NCBI RefSeq assembly: GCF_026151205.1
Contig: NC_087083.1
Coordinates: 3,362,536-3,426,535 of the forward strand
DNA: 64,000 nucleotides
Direction: 5' to 3'
DNA from: Bolinopsis microptera
Taxonomy: Eukaryota > Ctenophora > Tentaculata > Lobata > Bolinopsidae
In this document: piece by piece, positions 1 through 27,800 of the stretch
How positions within the stretch are numbered: position 1 is the first letter of the stretch
Layout of the letters: each line of letters opens with the position of its first letter
Made by a program: the position numbers and the translations under genes
Notes under the pieces: model-generated
The model's input: the letters and a program-made list of their open reading frames with translations, nothing else
Databases searched by the model: none
Told to the model about the DNA's origin: nothing

Positions 1-129
1 AATGTTACACCAGTTGAAAGCTGGAAGTTTGACAATATAACACTTATTACAGTGTTACATTAGTGGTATATTAGTGGTATATCCTCACTGCTCCTCTCAT
101 TGTATAATATTCACGTTATAATTGATATT

Positions 130-206
130 ATGTATGATATGTATGATATGTATGATATGTATGATATGTATGATATGTATGATATGTATGATATGTATGA
201 TATGTA
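130..206. repeat. 9-bp microsatellite (ATGATATGT)n
   Basis: About eight perfect copies. It lies in the calcineurin intron that runs off the left edge. No gene is seen in 1-410. Confidence 0.9.
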
Positions 207-449
207 CTATAATATAATAATATGTCTACATGACCGCACTATAATGATGTATGAGCCCTATGCTTATTGTGTGGCTAGAGTATATCATATTTGATTGTAG
301 CTTTTCAATATGAAACTGCCACACAAAATATGCAAGAAACATTTTATTTCAAGCCTTACAATTTGTAAAATCTGTGTCCACCCTGAATAAATATGTCCTG
401 ATAAGTTGTACTAGAGAACATGAGCCCCAAAACTCCAAAAGGTAACTGA

Positions 450-571
450 CCCTCTCCCTTTCCCTCTCCCTCTCCCTCTCCCTCTCCCTCTCCCTCTCCC
501 TCTCCCTCTCCCTCTCCCTCTCCCTCTCCCTCTCCCTCTCCCTCTCCCTCTCCCTCTCCCTCTCCCTCTCT
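450..571. repeat. Hexamer array (CCCTCT)n next to the PPP3C exon 9 donor
   Basis: About 20 near-perfect hexamers. In the minus-strand transcript it reads as a (GAGGGA)n purine tract starting a few bases after the exon 9 donor site. Confidence 0.95.
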
Positions 572-577
572 TCTTAC

Positions 578-14885
<14,308 letters not shown>

Positions 14886-15019
14886 GTTGGGAAGCAAAAG
14901 GAGGTGTGAGGTTGGAAATCAGATCTTCTAAGTCAATAGCTATTCATCTCACTAACAACATATTCTGCATCAATCAAAGTTGTTACATTTTTGAAAACAA
15001 CAATATTCATTATATATAC

Positions 15020-15400
15020 CCTATTTTTTAGGGGGGGGGGGGGGGGTCTTCATTAAAATTCTCTCGAAAATTGACAAAAAACGAGGTCCAAGATTTTCAA
15101 AATCGAATTAAAAATCTCTAAGGCTTATCTCAAAATTCTGGGTCTAGAGTTCTCTTCTAACTGATCCTAAGAACATGTCCTGAAAGTTTGAGGGTGCTTG
15201 CTCAAAAAATGTAGGAGAAGATAGATTTTTGGACCCGATCTTCAGGACGTGCGATTGAAATTTGCTCACGCAATGATTTGACAAATTCCTCGAACCAGTG
15301 ATAGTAGTAAGTCATATAAGAAAGAATTATTTCAATTGGGCACTCAGTGACTGAGCTATTAGGCTAACGTATGCCCACTGACTTTTGGCCCACCCTGTAT
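15020..15400. mobile_element. Solo mariner-type terminal end after a poly-G run
   Basis: A poly-G run near 15031 is followed by unique sequence ending GGCCCACCCTG and then TA, the inverted form of a CAGGGTGGGCC mariner-type terminus. No matching left end is seen nearby, so this looks like a truncated copy related to, but distinct from, the element at 3880-5381. Confidence 0.55.
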
Positions 15401-16704
15401 GATATTAAAATATTATGATGAATTGGAGTAATAAAGTTATTTCAAACAGTATGTATAATATATATATATACAATAAATTAAATTAAGTGATGCAATTGGC
15501 AGAGCACAATCGCAAATCCTGAGCAATAGATATTAGATATCATCTATTCCTCGTAGATCTTCTCCTCAGGTGTCCGGTTGAAGGAGAGATTGGATATATC
15601 GGATATATTGGAGTAATAAAGTGAACATCACTGTGTTTTAAAATTAAAATTATAATTAGCAGTGTTTAATCTGAACATCTTAGAAATTGACCTACACCTG
15701 AGGTGTGGACTGGAAACTTATGCTTCTGCAAGCATAAAATCTCAATAAATGGTATCATGGGGGTGCCAAATTGTCATTTGAATATGGAAAATTTTTTGAA
15801 AAACCTAAGGTATTAGCAAAATTGCTCGTTCAACTAAAGAAACACATGGTTTTAAAATTTTTATCAGTGAATCCCCTAGTTTACCTTTCTATTTGCTTAG
15901 GGGAGGGGGCACCACTGTGTACGAAATGGTTCAGACTAATAAAAGGGTCGATATCGAGTTTGGAGAACAGAGGGAGCCAGCTGGGAATGGATGGATTGAC
16001 AAGGAAAAAAAGAAAGGCTGCCAGTAATTGTATGACTATTTCCATTATTGAGACGTTTTTAATATTTAATTTAAGAGGGTTTTTAAAATTTTTATAGGAC
16101 TGGTTCACAGTGTGAACAGATTCCAGATTTATATAATTTTACACTGATATTTAATAAATGATTAAAAGAACCAATTTAAAAGTTGCCATACTAAAGCCTT
16201 TAGGTCCAAAAATATACCTATTATGTTCACTTAAAAACAACTCTAAATCAGTAGGCTATCACTCTATTAATGCACCACACCGCTACCTCCACAGCACTAA
16301 AAGTTATACAATAAATTCTACAATACTACTTTTGCATAGTGATGGAGACCGGTGTCCATACAAAACATTTACTAGGTTGCCGTTTGATTTGAGCAATAGC
16401 GAACAGCACGCACACTCCTTTTCCCCGTCAACTAAACCTATATCTAATCTATTTAAAGAGTGACAACCATACTACACATTGAATTAGGATACCTTTAAAT
16501 ATCAAATTGATTTATCGTAAACTTGTTTACTCTGTAATAAATGGCATAAAATTGAAATTTTGGTTTAACTGAGTAAAGTTGCAACCCCCACAGATTGTGA
16601 AATATGACATAGCTGAAATCGGGAAAACGTGAAAGGAGGTTTAAATTGTGTTTACTCACATTATATGATAAGATTGTATGATAAAATTGTATGTATAAAA
16701 TTGT

Positions 16705-17730
16705 ATGTATGACAGTTATTACATCAGTAACCCTGTTCGTTTCTTATACAAACGGTATGTAGATGATGCTGGTTCCTTAGCCAAATCCAGAGAAGAAGCA
16801 CTGGATATGTTACAACGCATAGCCGACCAGGATCCCGATAACAGAATCAAGTGGGAGATCGAGTTCCCGTCTACCCCTGCGGATTTTGTCCCGTTCCTGA
16901 GTACGGAAATCCGGATCGATGAGGAAGGAAAAGTGCACCACAGATTCTACAGGAAAACCCAGAACAAGGGGATAACATTACACCAGAAGTCACACCACCC
17001 GGACTCAGTGAAGGAGGAGTGTAAGAAGAACTTCTACCGTAATGCCACCATTGCTTCCTCAGGACCCCAGGAACTCGATCATTCAGTTAAGATCATCGAT
17101 GATCTCTTAAAGAAAAATGGACACCAACCTCTGAGTCATAACGCAAGGAACAGGAGGACTAGGAGAAGACGTCAAACCACACCTGACTCTGTCCCACTCA
17201 CCTTACCATTCATCTCTGGAACAGTTTGTAATAAGATTCGCAACTACATCAAATCTAACAAACTCCCCATCAGAGTTATTTTTACACCTGGTAAGAAGTT
17301 ACAGGACATCTTCTGCCGCTCTCGTCCACTGGATAAGAAGACTTGTGACCTTGGTAACCCTAACAATTGTGAGATCTGCCCTAGACTCACAGGAACAACA
17401 TGCTCAACAAAAGGAGCTATTTACTTAGTTACTTGCGAGTTATGTGGTAAGAGATACTGTGGGGAAACTGAGAGAAGCCTCCATGCTCGTCTGATGGAGC
17501 ACAGACAGGCTGCTAGGAATCCTAGAGCACATCCAGAGAATGGGGTTGGACAGCACTACGCATCTCTACATCCTAACCGAACCCCAGTTTTATCTTTTAA
17601 GTTACTTGATTTACAGAGTAAAACTGTTCGTAGAAAGATTGTAGAAGCGATGTATATATTGAGATTAAGTCCTGAAATGAATGATCGTTCTGAGTTGAGT
17701 TATTTGTACAAATATTTAGTCGATGTTTAA
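16705..17730 (+). pseudogene. Penelope-like reverse transcriptase C-terminus plus GIY-YIG endonuclease
   Basis: The frame opens at the RT palm motif RYVDD (residues 17-21) and continues through thumb-type sequence (FPSTPADFVPFLSTEI, KNFYRNATIA). A cysteine-rich linker (CDLGNPNNCEICPRLTGTTC) and a GIY-YIG nuclease follow: GAIYLVTCELCGKRYCGET, then the R of LHARLMEHR and E of KIVEAMYI. This order, RT then zinc-binding linker then GIY-YIG, is diagnostic of Penelope-like retroelements. Upstream RT motifs are absent, so the copy is inactive, though its 341 codons have no internal stop. Confidence 0.92.
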
Positions 17731-18125
17731 CTAGTAAATAATGTATTGATAGGACTATCTTGGATAGTAACCATGACAACCGAGTTATCGTTGCTTAAGT
17801 GCTGATTTTATCATTAGTTTTTACACATGAACTGTGAATTCTGAACAACCAGTTTTACGTTTACTAATTAGTTTAGTATCATGAGTCGTACAGTATTTAG
17901 TTGTATTAGCTTACATTTCTTCTTGTCGTATTTTTTGTTGTTTTGACATTTTTTGCAATTACATTTTTGGGTCATATTTCGTAAATTTTATTTCTCTGTT
18001 TTTGTTTTAATGTTATTTTAAATTTCTTTCCGTCGTTAATTTTTACACATGTTTAACAATTTTATTACAGAACTGAAGAAGACGTTGTTACGTGGAATGA
18101 TTATTTCAATTCAATAAAGTTTCTA
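16705..18125 (+). mobile_element. Penelope-like element, 5'-truncated 3' part
   Basis: Contains the C-terminal half of a Penelope-type polyprotein (16705-17730) and a 3' tail to about 18125 with AATAAA at 18113-18118. The start of the element is lost or unrecognisable; 15400-16700 upstream is AT-rich with no clear coding content. It lies between the two host genes, opposite in strand. Confidence 0.8.
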
Positions 18126-19141
18126 GCCTAAAGTTTGCTGCTTCAATTTGTTCGCAAGTTAAGAGTCTAAAGAGAAATTCTCCAAGAGAAATCAAGTTCA
18201 AATGCGACTCATAAATATAGCCCCCTTGAACTATTGTATGTACACATGCAAATTATCTTTTCTCAAATTACCATTAAATCTAAAGTAGCTAGTAACTTGA
18301 CCAATTATTATATATTAACCGGTCCCTTCTTATTATTGATGCATGGAAAATTAAATTATTCACCTTACTGAGGCAGCCAACCAACGCGCGGCTTTATTTT
18401 TATGATACGATACAATTAATACCAAAATTTAAATTTGTTTTCCTACAAATTTGTTTTTCTATCCAGAAGAAAATTCTATTTCTAATGATGTCATTATACT
18501 CGTCTGGATGTCTTGATATGAGAGCGATGCTCTCAAATAGCTATAGCTGTCTATCAGCTGTCCAGACCCTTCGACGGTCGCACGCTACTGCAAGCGAAAG
18601 GGCTCTGGTTAGATGTTAGAGCAACTTTGGTTAAAGCAATAAAATATTTGTTTCGTCAACGAGTTCAATTCGGCGCGCGTCCTGATAAGTTATAAACCTA
18701 AAAGAAGAGCATTATGAATATTTTAGGTTCAAATATATATGCCATGTTCAATGTTGCAAATAAACGTTTTATTATGTATTAGCTCTGAGCTTATAATATA
18801 GTATATTAGTTGGTAGTGGAAAGTATTGTAATTATGTAGATTTTTACTGGGTCTTTTAACCTTTGGCCGGGATTCAGGATTGTTGACGGATGTTACTCGT
18901 CTAAATTTCTTCGAAGTAGCGCGCGCCGCTTTCTTCTCGAAATGTTATGATGGCAAGTAGCGCGCGCCGGGCCTGATTATTAACAATGGTCAACCGGGAT
19001 TGCACCATGCGTCGTACTTGAAACGGTGCAAAAGTATAAACTCGCTCAGTGGAAACCGGCCGCATTAAAGTAAATTATATTTATTTATAAAATACTTCGT
19101 AGTACTTTTCGAAATGAAGAAATTTGTAGCGCAATGCACAA

Positions 19142-19487
19142 AAGGGGCTAAGTGCAAAAAAAGCTGCTGCTCACTGCTGCTCACTGCTGCTCACTGCTGC
19201 TCACTGCTGCTCACTGCTGCTCACTGCTGCTCACTGCTGCTCACTGCTGCTCACTGCTGCTCACTGCAGTGAGCAGCAGTGAGCAGCAGTGAGCAGCAGT
19301 GAGCAGCAGTGAGCAGCAGTGAGCAGCAGTGAGCAGCAGTTAGTAGCAGTGAGCAGCATTAATTGACGATGTCAATTCATGGCAGCTCGGCGCGGCACAG
19401 TAGCGCATCTCGCGGCACAGTAACGCATCGCGCTACAATGAGCAACAGTGAGCAGCAGTGAGCAGCAGTTTCTTTGCACTTAGCCCC
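19142..19487. repeat. Palindromic element of CTGCTCACTG/CAGTGAGCAG repeats
   Basis: The ends are inverted: GGGGCTAAGTGCAAA (from about 19144) and TTTGCACTTAGCCCC (to about 19487). Inside, about ten CTGCTCACTG-type units run up to a centre at 19266 and are mirrored by CAGTGAGCAG units. A further inverted pair lies at 19356-19407 and 19558-19613 (around CAATTCATGGCAGCTCGGCG). No target duplication is apparent. Confidence 0.8.
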
Positions 19488-20377
19488 GCCTGTGAATGTG
19501 TTACTGTGCCGCGCCGCGCACTCATTTATGCTTCTCGCTAGATCGGCGAAATTGGAAATGCGCTACTGTGCCTGGCCTCGCCGAGCTGCGATGAATTGAC
19601 ATCGTCAATTAATGAAGACATCATGTATGGCGGTCTATTGAATGACAATGTCAACCCTTTGAGATTGTTGCTTTGCGAAGCACAGCAATGTTCTTCAATG
19701 CGAAGAAAGATTGATTGTTGATAGATCGCGCGGCGCGAGTCCTCCAAAGCGGTCTATAATGGAAAAGATACATAAAACGAACGAGCGTGCTAAATCACTC
19801 TACATAACAGTCGATCTTCAAGATTGTTCTAAAAGGGGCCCCGACAGTTGAAACCAACTTCAATCGATGTATTTTCGGACGCTGATTCCGAATCACCCCC
19901 ATGATGGATACGATCTAAATTTTTTCGAAACGACCCCAGGATCGCAAAGTTCTATGATTGAATTAGAAATAACGAGCCAGTTCAGTCCAACAAAAACGAG
20001 CAAATACTATGACTATGAGCATGGAGCATATGTGATTTGACATCATAAGACTTTAGTTAACTAATAACTATCATTATGGATAGTTTATTGTATTTGTACA
20101 TTGTATATTGTACTTGTATAACTATAACTGTAGTACTCTATAAGTATAAGTATAACTATAACTATAAGTATGATATTCCTGAGGAAAATTTGAGACAAGA
20201 CAAACTAAAATTGTACGATTAAAAATTGTTGAACTATAATGCTAGACAAATAACACCAAATATCAAAGAAATAACACCAGAGAAAATATTTTGCATCATA
20301 TGAAAAATAAATCAACTTCTCAACTTGATTTTTATTGCCATAATAATAACAGCCACCGACTGAGTAACTAAACGTAT

Positions 20378-20411
20378 GCGGTTACCATGGTTACCATGGT
20401 TACTATGGTAT
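20378..20411. repeat. Cluster of GTTACCATGG motifs
   Basis: GGTTACCATGGTTACCATGGTTACTATGG downstream of the BK gene; three overlapping X-box-like half sites. Confidence 0.8.
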
Positions 20412-20625
20412 CGGTGAGTTATAGTCATCGTATACATTTTGAGAATTTGCTCAAATCACAGGGATAATTCGATATCTTCATTTCGGCTGATTTCGCAGTG
20501 GGCTGTTATAAAACGCTATAAAACAGTCGTTCGATAACACAAATAGAGTAAGAAAATATAAATAGATCATCTGAGCAACACTCCATCACAACTGTTACCA
20601 TGACAACACTCTATCTTAGCGCGCC

Positions 20626-20708
20626 TCAACCCTCCTCCAAGTTGATGGTGTGGTCGTTTTCCATCGCGTAAAAGTGAGGTGGTAAGGGTGACATCCCGTC
20701 TACATCCA
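20626..20708 (-). CDS. slo/KCNMA1-like: BK exon 30: possible last exon
   Basis: Acceptor tcttttcag. Encodes VDVDGMSPLPPHFYAMEND then HTINLEEG and TGA. No homology anchors it; supported only by a good acceptor and phase. Confidence 0.55.
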
Positions 20709-21753
20709 CTGAAAAGATACGGCAACTAATTACTCGGTACAATCACATCTAGGTTGAGAGACGAGAGTTCAGTTTATAACTTTATTGGATTTGTTACCAT
20801 GACAACACTACTAAAACCTGTGAATATCGAAAGTTTCAGTCAGAATGTTTCCAGGCTTCAACGACAATTAGTTGTAATCAGTTAGCTCCCAGTCTCAAAT
20901 CCTCATAACTTAATTTAGCTATACAATTATTTATTATTAACGATGAAATTACATACTGTCAGGAGGGTTGGGCACCAGGTGAGTTTCCTGAACTACACCT
21001 CCCTGAACTATCCCTCCTCGCTCTGTGTTTTCTCTTATTCCACAGTCTCAGCAGACGCCTGTGCTTCATGGCGAACAGTTTGAGGTTTGGAGACCTGTGA
21101 GGAGAGGCCAGCTCCTCGGAGAGAGTCGTGCTGATTTGTATTGTGTCTGGCTGGTCTGAAGTCTGTAGAAGTGGACAGCAAGCTGAGCTCTCCTCTTCAA
21201 TTGTTAAGGCTACTTGATGCTGGGATCTTTGCTTTTCCCGCTTCTTATCTGTAGCAGTTGATTTTAGAGGGGCTCTTTTTGTCCAGCTGTGTAGCTCTCA
21301 TCTTTGCTAGCGACTCAGCAGTAACCATGACAACACTACTGTTACCAAGCAACTCCCGTGTAAAGGACACAGCATTTTCTGCTCTGGCTGATGTTCACCT
21401 CAGAACACTCAGCAAGTTATCTTTCTCCCAGCTTCAAATACTGCTCTATTGTTATAATTCTCAGTCTGCTAGCAGTTTTTGCCTCGTTTCTTCAAGTATA
21501 CAACGACAAACGTCGCCCAGCCAAAATGTTACTTATAATAGCGTCAAATTTATAATTTATATCGTGTAATATTTAGCAGTCAGTCGGCTTTAATTATTGT
21601 GTACAAATTTTTGGAATTAAACAGGCTGTAATTGAAAACATTCGCTAATGTAATAATTGATGAAAATTAACGGTGTTAACAGAATTATTAATGAGGCTAA
21701 CTCTGGTTACAAAATGTGCTGGTATCAATACAACTCTGCATGCGAAAGTAGTG

Positions 21754-21808
<55 letters not shown>

Positions 21809-24800
21809 AAGTGTACTAACTGCCTGTGGGAGGTAGGGGTGAGTTTGAGTAGCTGTACTCGTTGTCTGACGAGTCGCTCTCGTCATTCTTGTCAGTGTCT
21901 TCTAGAGGAAAGTTGTGCTCCATCTCCGACTGGGCCAGTACAAATACCTGCCGGACAATGCAGAGCTAAAACATACACTATATACTATACATTACTATAC
22001 ACTACTATACACTACTATACCATATACATACACTATATACACTACTATACGCTATACACTATACACTCTAACTCGGGCATATACCAGTGATACCACAGTT
22101 ATACTCGAGAACATTCTCTTTTTCATAAAATAATTTAAGATTTAAGCGTTATATAACGGCGTTATTGGATCATTAACTGTCTTATTAAGAAAAGGTTCCT
22201 TTGCTGGCGACCTTCTGATTTAATAAATGCGATTATGGAGAGTCTGCTAATGTCAGCCTTGGAGTTGGAGCAACCTTTACGAAACCAATCTGAAATAATG
22301 GGTAAAGTAACCACTAATAAATACCTTGTCACTAGGACGGAGCTTAGCGTCGTAAGGTGGCGCTGTGTTCACATATCTGTCCTCATTGTCTCTACCATTC
22401 CTCCCTCTCTCCCTGCTGATAAGAATTGAATGATAGACTAGCAGGATCACTTGGCTCTTTATTTGGGTAGAAACTTCTGAGCAGCCGTATAAACCAGTCT
22501 AGAATAACAACTTTATTTCGAATAAAATATTTCATAACCATGTTTTGCGCGGGATTTCTTCAAATTCGAGTACAATTTTAGATCAGTTTATAGTACTGTA
22601 AGCAGTGTAAACACTACTGTTACCATGACAACACTACTGTTACCATGACAACACTACTGTTACCATGACAACACTACTGTTACCATGACAACACTACTGT
22701 TACCATGACAACACTACTGTTACCAAGACAACACTACTCAACATGAGGACTCTAACTAAATATAGTTAGACGACTCTAATTACTATATTTACTCGCTGGA
22801 GGTGGGGGATTTCTTGTTAGATCCTTTGTGTGTTTTCTTGTAGCAGCGGTAGAGACCGAGAGCAAGCATCGAGTGTCTTCTAAGTAGCATCTCGAATAGT
22901 TCCCCGTATACCTGGTCAGTGATAAATTAATCTACTTACTGCTTAGTTGCACCTATATACAACTATCAACCATGTAACAACTATGTAACAACTATGTAAC
23001 AACTATGTAACAACCATGTAACAACTATGTCACAACTATGTAACAACTATGTAACAACTATGTAACAACCATGTTACAACTATGTCACAACTATGTAACA
23101 ACTATGTAACAACTATGTAACAACTATGTAACAATTAAATTACCCTTATTCCAGAGAAGCGCTCGTCAGCTAAAGAGATCTGAGCTATTCTGCAGCTCAT
23201 TCTCGTCCTTAACCAAGGACGGAACTTGTTCAGACCTATTGCGATTCCACAATCATCTGGAAGAGAAAACAACTTTTAGTATTACTTTAATAATAGAGTT
23301 ATAATTGTTTAATAATGTTCGATTAAAGCGCCAATCAGAAATTCTTGATAAAGTGATACTCAATTTGGAGGAAAATGTACAAATAGAAATAACTTTGCGA
23401 AGGAGGAAAAAGTTTGCGGAGGGGTTTGATAAGGAGTTTGATAAGGAGTTTGATAAGCGTATATCACACGCTCATGTTTGCGATGCAAACATTATAGTGT
23501 GTCATGAGTTGGTTTTTTTAGATACAATTCATTAAAACACTGACCGAGGTCTGTGAAAGCCAGGTAACCAGGTAACCAGGTAACCAGGTAACCAGGTAAC
23601 CAGGTAACCAGGTAACCAGGTAACCAGGTAACCAGGTAACCAGGTAACCAGGTAACCAGGTAACCAGGTAACCAGGTAACCAGGTAACCAGGTAACCAGG
23701 TAACCAGGTAACCAGGTAACCAGGTAACCAGGTAACCAGGTTATTAAAACACTGACCGAGGTCTGCGAAAGCGTCGTCAGGGTCCTGGGAGTGAGAGTCA
23801 ATCCCAGTTATCAGAGTTCTGATTATCCTCATCAGCTTCTCATTGTAGAACGTCTGTAATTTTATAAAACATGTTAATTAGTAAGGATTAATTAATTGAA
23901 TAGACGTTGTAACAGGGTTGATGAATGAGGACAGTAGTGACAATATAGTATTCTTATATAGTGACTATGTGCCCTGTAAACTCCTGGCAATTTTGTTATT
24001 AGAAAAATGTGGTCCTTCAAATTCAATGGTTCATGCAATCATGTCATCCTCCATTATTCGGCGATAATTAAACAATTGTTGACGATAATTCAACCCTTTT
24101 CAAAATACACTCTGATATTTCAAAACTATGCAAAATCTTCGATTGTAATCCACAGAGCTCCGACTAAAGAATGTAATTACATGATTATACCTCATACGTT
24201 ACTATGATTCCTAATAAGTCACGTGTATTTACATCTACTGTTCAATGCACACTTAACATGGATAATGCTAATAGCTGGTCATGTGCTATCTGGTTAGGGA
24301 GTGGAGTCAAACAATACACAATACAATACAATACATTTGTAAATACAACATGCGCTATCTGGTTAGGGAGTGGAGTCAAACAATACACAATACAATACAA
24401 TACATTTGTAAATACAACATGCGCTATCTGGTTAGGGAGTGGAGTCAAACAATACACAATACAATACAATACATTTGTAAATACAACATGCGCTATCTGG
24501 TTAGGGAGTGGAGTCAAACAATACACAATACAATACAATACATTTGTAAATACAACATGCGCTATCTGGTTAGGGAGTGGAGTCAAACAATACACAATAC
24601 AATACAATACATTTGTAAATGTAAATACAACATGCGCTATCTGGTTAGGGAGTGGAGTCAAACAATACACAATACAATACAATACATTTGTAAATACAAC
24701 ATGCGCTATCTGGTTAGGGAGTGGAGTCAAACAATACACAATACAATACAATACATTTGTAAATACAACATGCGCTATCTGGTTAGGGAGTGGAGTCAAA

Positions 24801-27800
24801 CAATACACAATACAATACAATACATTTGTAAATACAACATGCGCTATCTGGTTAGGGAGTGGAGTCAAACAATACACAATACAATACAATACATTTGTAA
24901 ATGTAAATACAACATGCGCTATCTGGTTAGGGAGTGGAGTCAAACAATACACAATACAATACAATACATTTGTAAATACAACATGCGCTATCTGGTTAGG
25001 GAGTGGAGTCAAACAATACACAATACAATACAATACATTTGTAAATACAACATGCGCTATCTGGTTAGGGAGTGGAGTCAAACAATACACAATACAATAC
25101 AATACATTTGTAAATACAACATGCGCTATCTGGTTAGGGAGTGGAGTCAAACAATACACAATACAATACAATACATTTGTAAATACAACATGCGCTATCT
25201 GGTTAGGGAGTGGAGTCAAACAATACACAATACAATACAATACATTTGTAAATACAACATGCGCTATCTGGTTAGGGAGTGGAGTCAAACAATACACAAT
25301 ACAATACAATACATTTGTAAATACAACATGCGCTATCTGGTTAGGGAGTGGAGTCAAACAATACACAATACAATACAATACATTTGTAAATGTAAATACA
25401 ACATGCGCTATCTGGTTAGGGAGTGGAGTCAAACAATACACAATACAATACAATACATTTGTAAATACAACATGCGCTATCTGGTTAGGGAGTGGAGTCA
25501 AACAATACACAATACAATACAATACATTTGTAAATGTAAATACAACATGCGCTATCTGGTTAGGGAGTGGAGTCAAACAATACACAATACAATACAATAC
25601 ATTTGTAAATACAACATGCGCTATCTGGTTAGGGAGTGTAGTCAAACACTACAGAACAATACATTTGTAAATACAACAAACACTCTTAACACTACAGGAC
25701 ATGCGGGTTATCTGGACACTAGATATTATTGTATAACATAGTAACCATGGTAACCATGGTAACCATGGTAACCTTCACGCTACATGCTCTCTGGGAACAT
25801 AGTTAACATTAACACGTGTAGCAGAATCTCGCGTTTTACCAACGATAAGATAGAGTCGAGTACTGACACGATGAAGGCTTGGCCCTTAGCGAAAGGGGGT
25901 GAGGCGGTGCCGAGAGACTGGTCGCTGTCCCCTCGGTCCAGCACCATGAATTCTACATTCGTATCCTGCACTGCATGGGGCGCGTGTGAGGCGAGTGCTG
26001 CTTAATTAATTAAGAAGCTGACCAGATCCCCTTTTTTGGATTGTCTTAATCCTCAAACTTTGTTATTTTCATTTAAAATAAGTCAATAAGTGCTCTATCC
26101 GGTCAGCTTCTTTATAAAACTATCTGATAAATTTACCAAAGAGAGAATAGCGTCCAGCACGGAAACAATGAAGGCTTGTCCTCGAGTGAAGGGCAGAGCC
26201 ATGTGCAACCCCCTTTGTGAGGAGTCCTTCGACTTCTCCATGAATTGCACATTAGAATCATTTACTGTAAAAGGGTTATTCAAAATACATGCACATTAGA
26301 ATCATTTACATGCATCAAGCTAATTACATAACTTATTACATGCATCAAGCTAACTACATATCGCAAGATTAAAATGTCAAATATTGGAAAGGGTTTGTAC
26401 ACAATGTACAGGTGAAACCTATTTAAATAACGTTACCTATCTCCGAGATAATGGGTACTTGCATCCTGTTTCTCTTCGGTTTCTCGTTCAGAGCATACTT
26501 GAAGGAGCGTGGAGCTATCAGCTCAGTTCCACCGCAGCCTTTTATCTGCCACAAGTTTATTATTAGTGTAACTATGGTAACTAGTAGTGTAACTATGGTA
26601 ACTAGTAGTGTAACTATGGTAACTAGTAGTGTAACAGGGCATAATTAAAGGAGCGTGGAGCTATCAGCTCAGTTCCACCGCAGCCTTTTATCTGTCACAA
26701 GTTTATTATTAGTGTAACTATGGTAACTAGTAGTGTAACTATGGTAACTAGTAGTGTAACTATGGTAACTAGTAGTGTAACTATGGTAACTAGTAGTGTA
26801 ACTATGGTAACTATTAGTGTAACTATGGTAACTAGTAGTGTAACTATGGTAACTAGTAGTGTAACTATGGTAACTAGTAGTGTAACTATGGTAACTAGTA
26901 GTGTAACAGGGCATAATTAAAGGAGCGTGGAGCTATCAGCTCAGTTCCACCGCAGCCTTTTATCTGTCACAAGTTTATTATTAGTGTAACTATGGTAACT
27001 AGTAGTGTAACTATGGTAACTAGTAGTGTAACTATGGTAACTAGTAGTGTAACTATGGTAACTAGTAGTGTAACTATGGTAACTATTAGTGTAACTATGG
27101 TAACTAGTAGTGTAACTATGGTAACTAGTAGTGTAACTATGGTAACTAGTAGTGTAACTATGGTAACTAGTAGTGTAACTATGGTAACTAGTAGTGTAAC
27201 TATGGTAACTAGTAGTGTAACTATGGTAACTAGTAGTGTAACTATGGTAACTAGTAGTGTAACTATGGTAACTAGTAGTGTAACTATGGTAACTAGTAGT
27301 GTAACTATGGTAACTAGTAGTGTAACAGGGCATAATTAAAGGAGCGTGGAGCTATTAGCTCAGTTCCACCGCAGCCTTTTATCTGCCACAAGTTTATTAT
27401 TAGTGTAACTATGGTAACTAGTAGTGTAACTATGGTAACTAGTAGTGTAACTATGGTAACTAGTAGTGTAACTATGGTAACTAGTAGTGTAACTATGGTA
27501 ACTAGTAGTGTAACTATGGTAACTAGTAGTGTAACTATGGTAACTAGTAGTGTAACTATGGTAACTATTAGTGTAACTATGGTAACTAGTAGTGTAACTA
27601 TGGTAACTAGTAGTGTAACTATGGTAACTAGTAGTGTAACTATGGTAACTAGTAGTGTAACTATGGTAACTAGTAGTGTAACTATGGTAACTAGTAGTGT
27701 AACTATGGTAACTAGTAGTGTAACTATGGTAACTAGTAGTGTAACTATGGTAACTAGTAGTGTAACTATGGTAACTAGTAGTGTAACTATGGTAACTAGT

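Larger units (their letters stand above)
18150..20600. other. Intergenic sequence between PPP3C and BK genes
   Basis: Apart from the palindrome at 19142-19613, this is AT-rich sequence with GC-rich patches (GTAGCGCGCGCCG near 18916 and 18956). I see no host exon. Confidence 0.5.

Noticed and set aside
24204-25741. Long open frames of 467-488 codons on both strands
   Set aside because: They are the translation of the 69-bp tandem array, open in several frames at once because the unit is a multiple of three.
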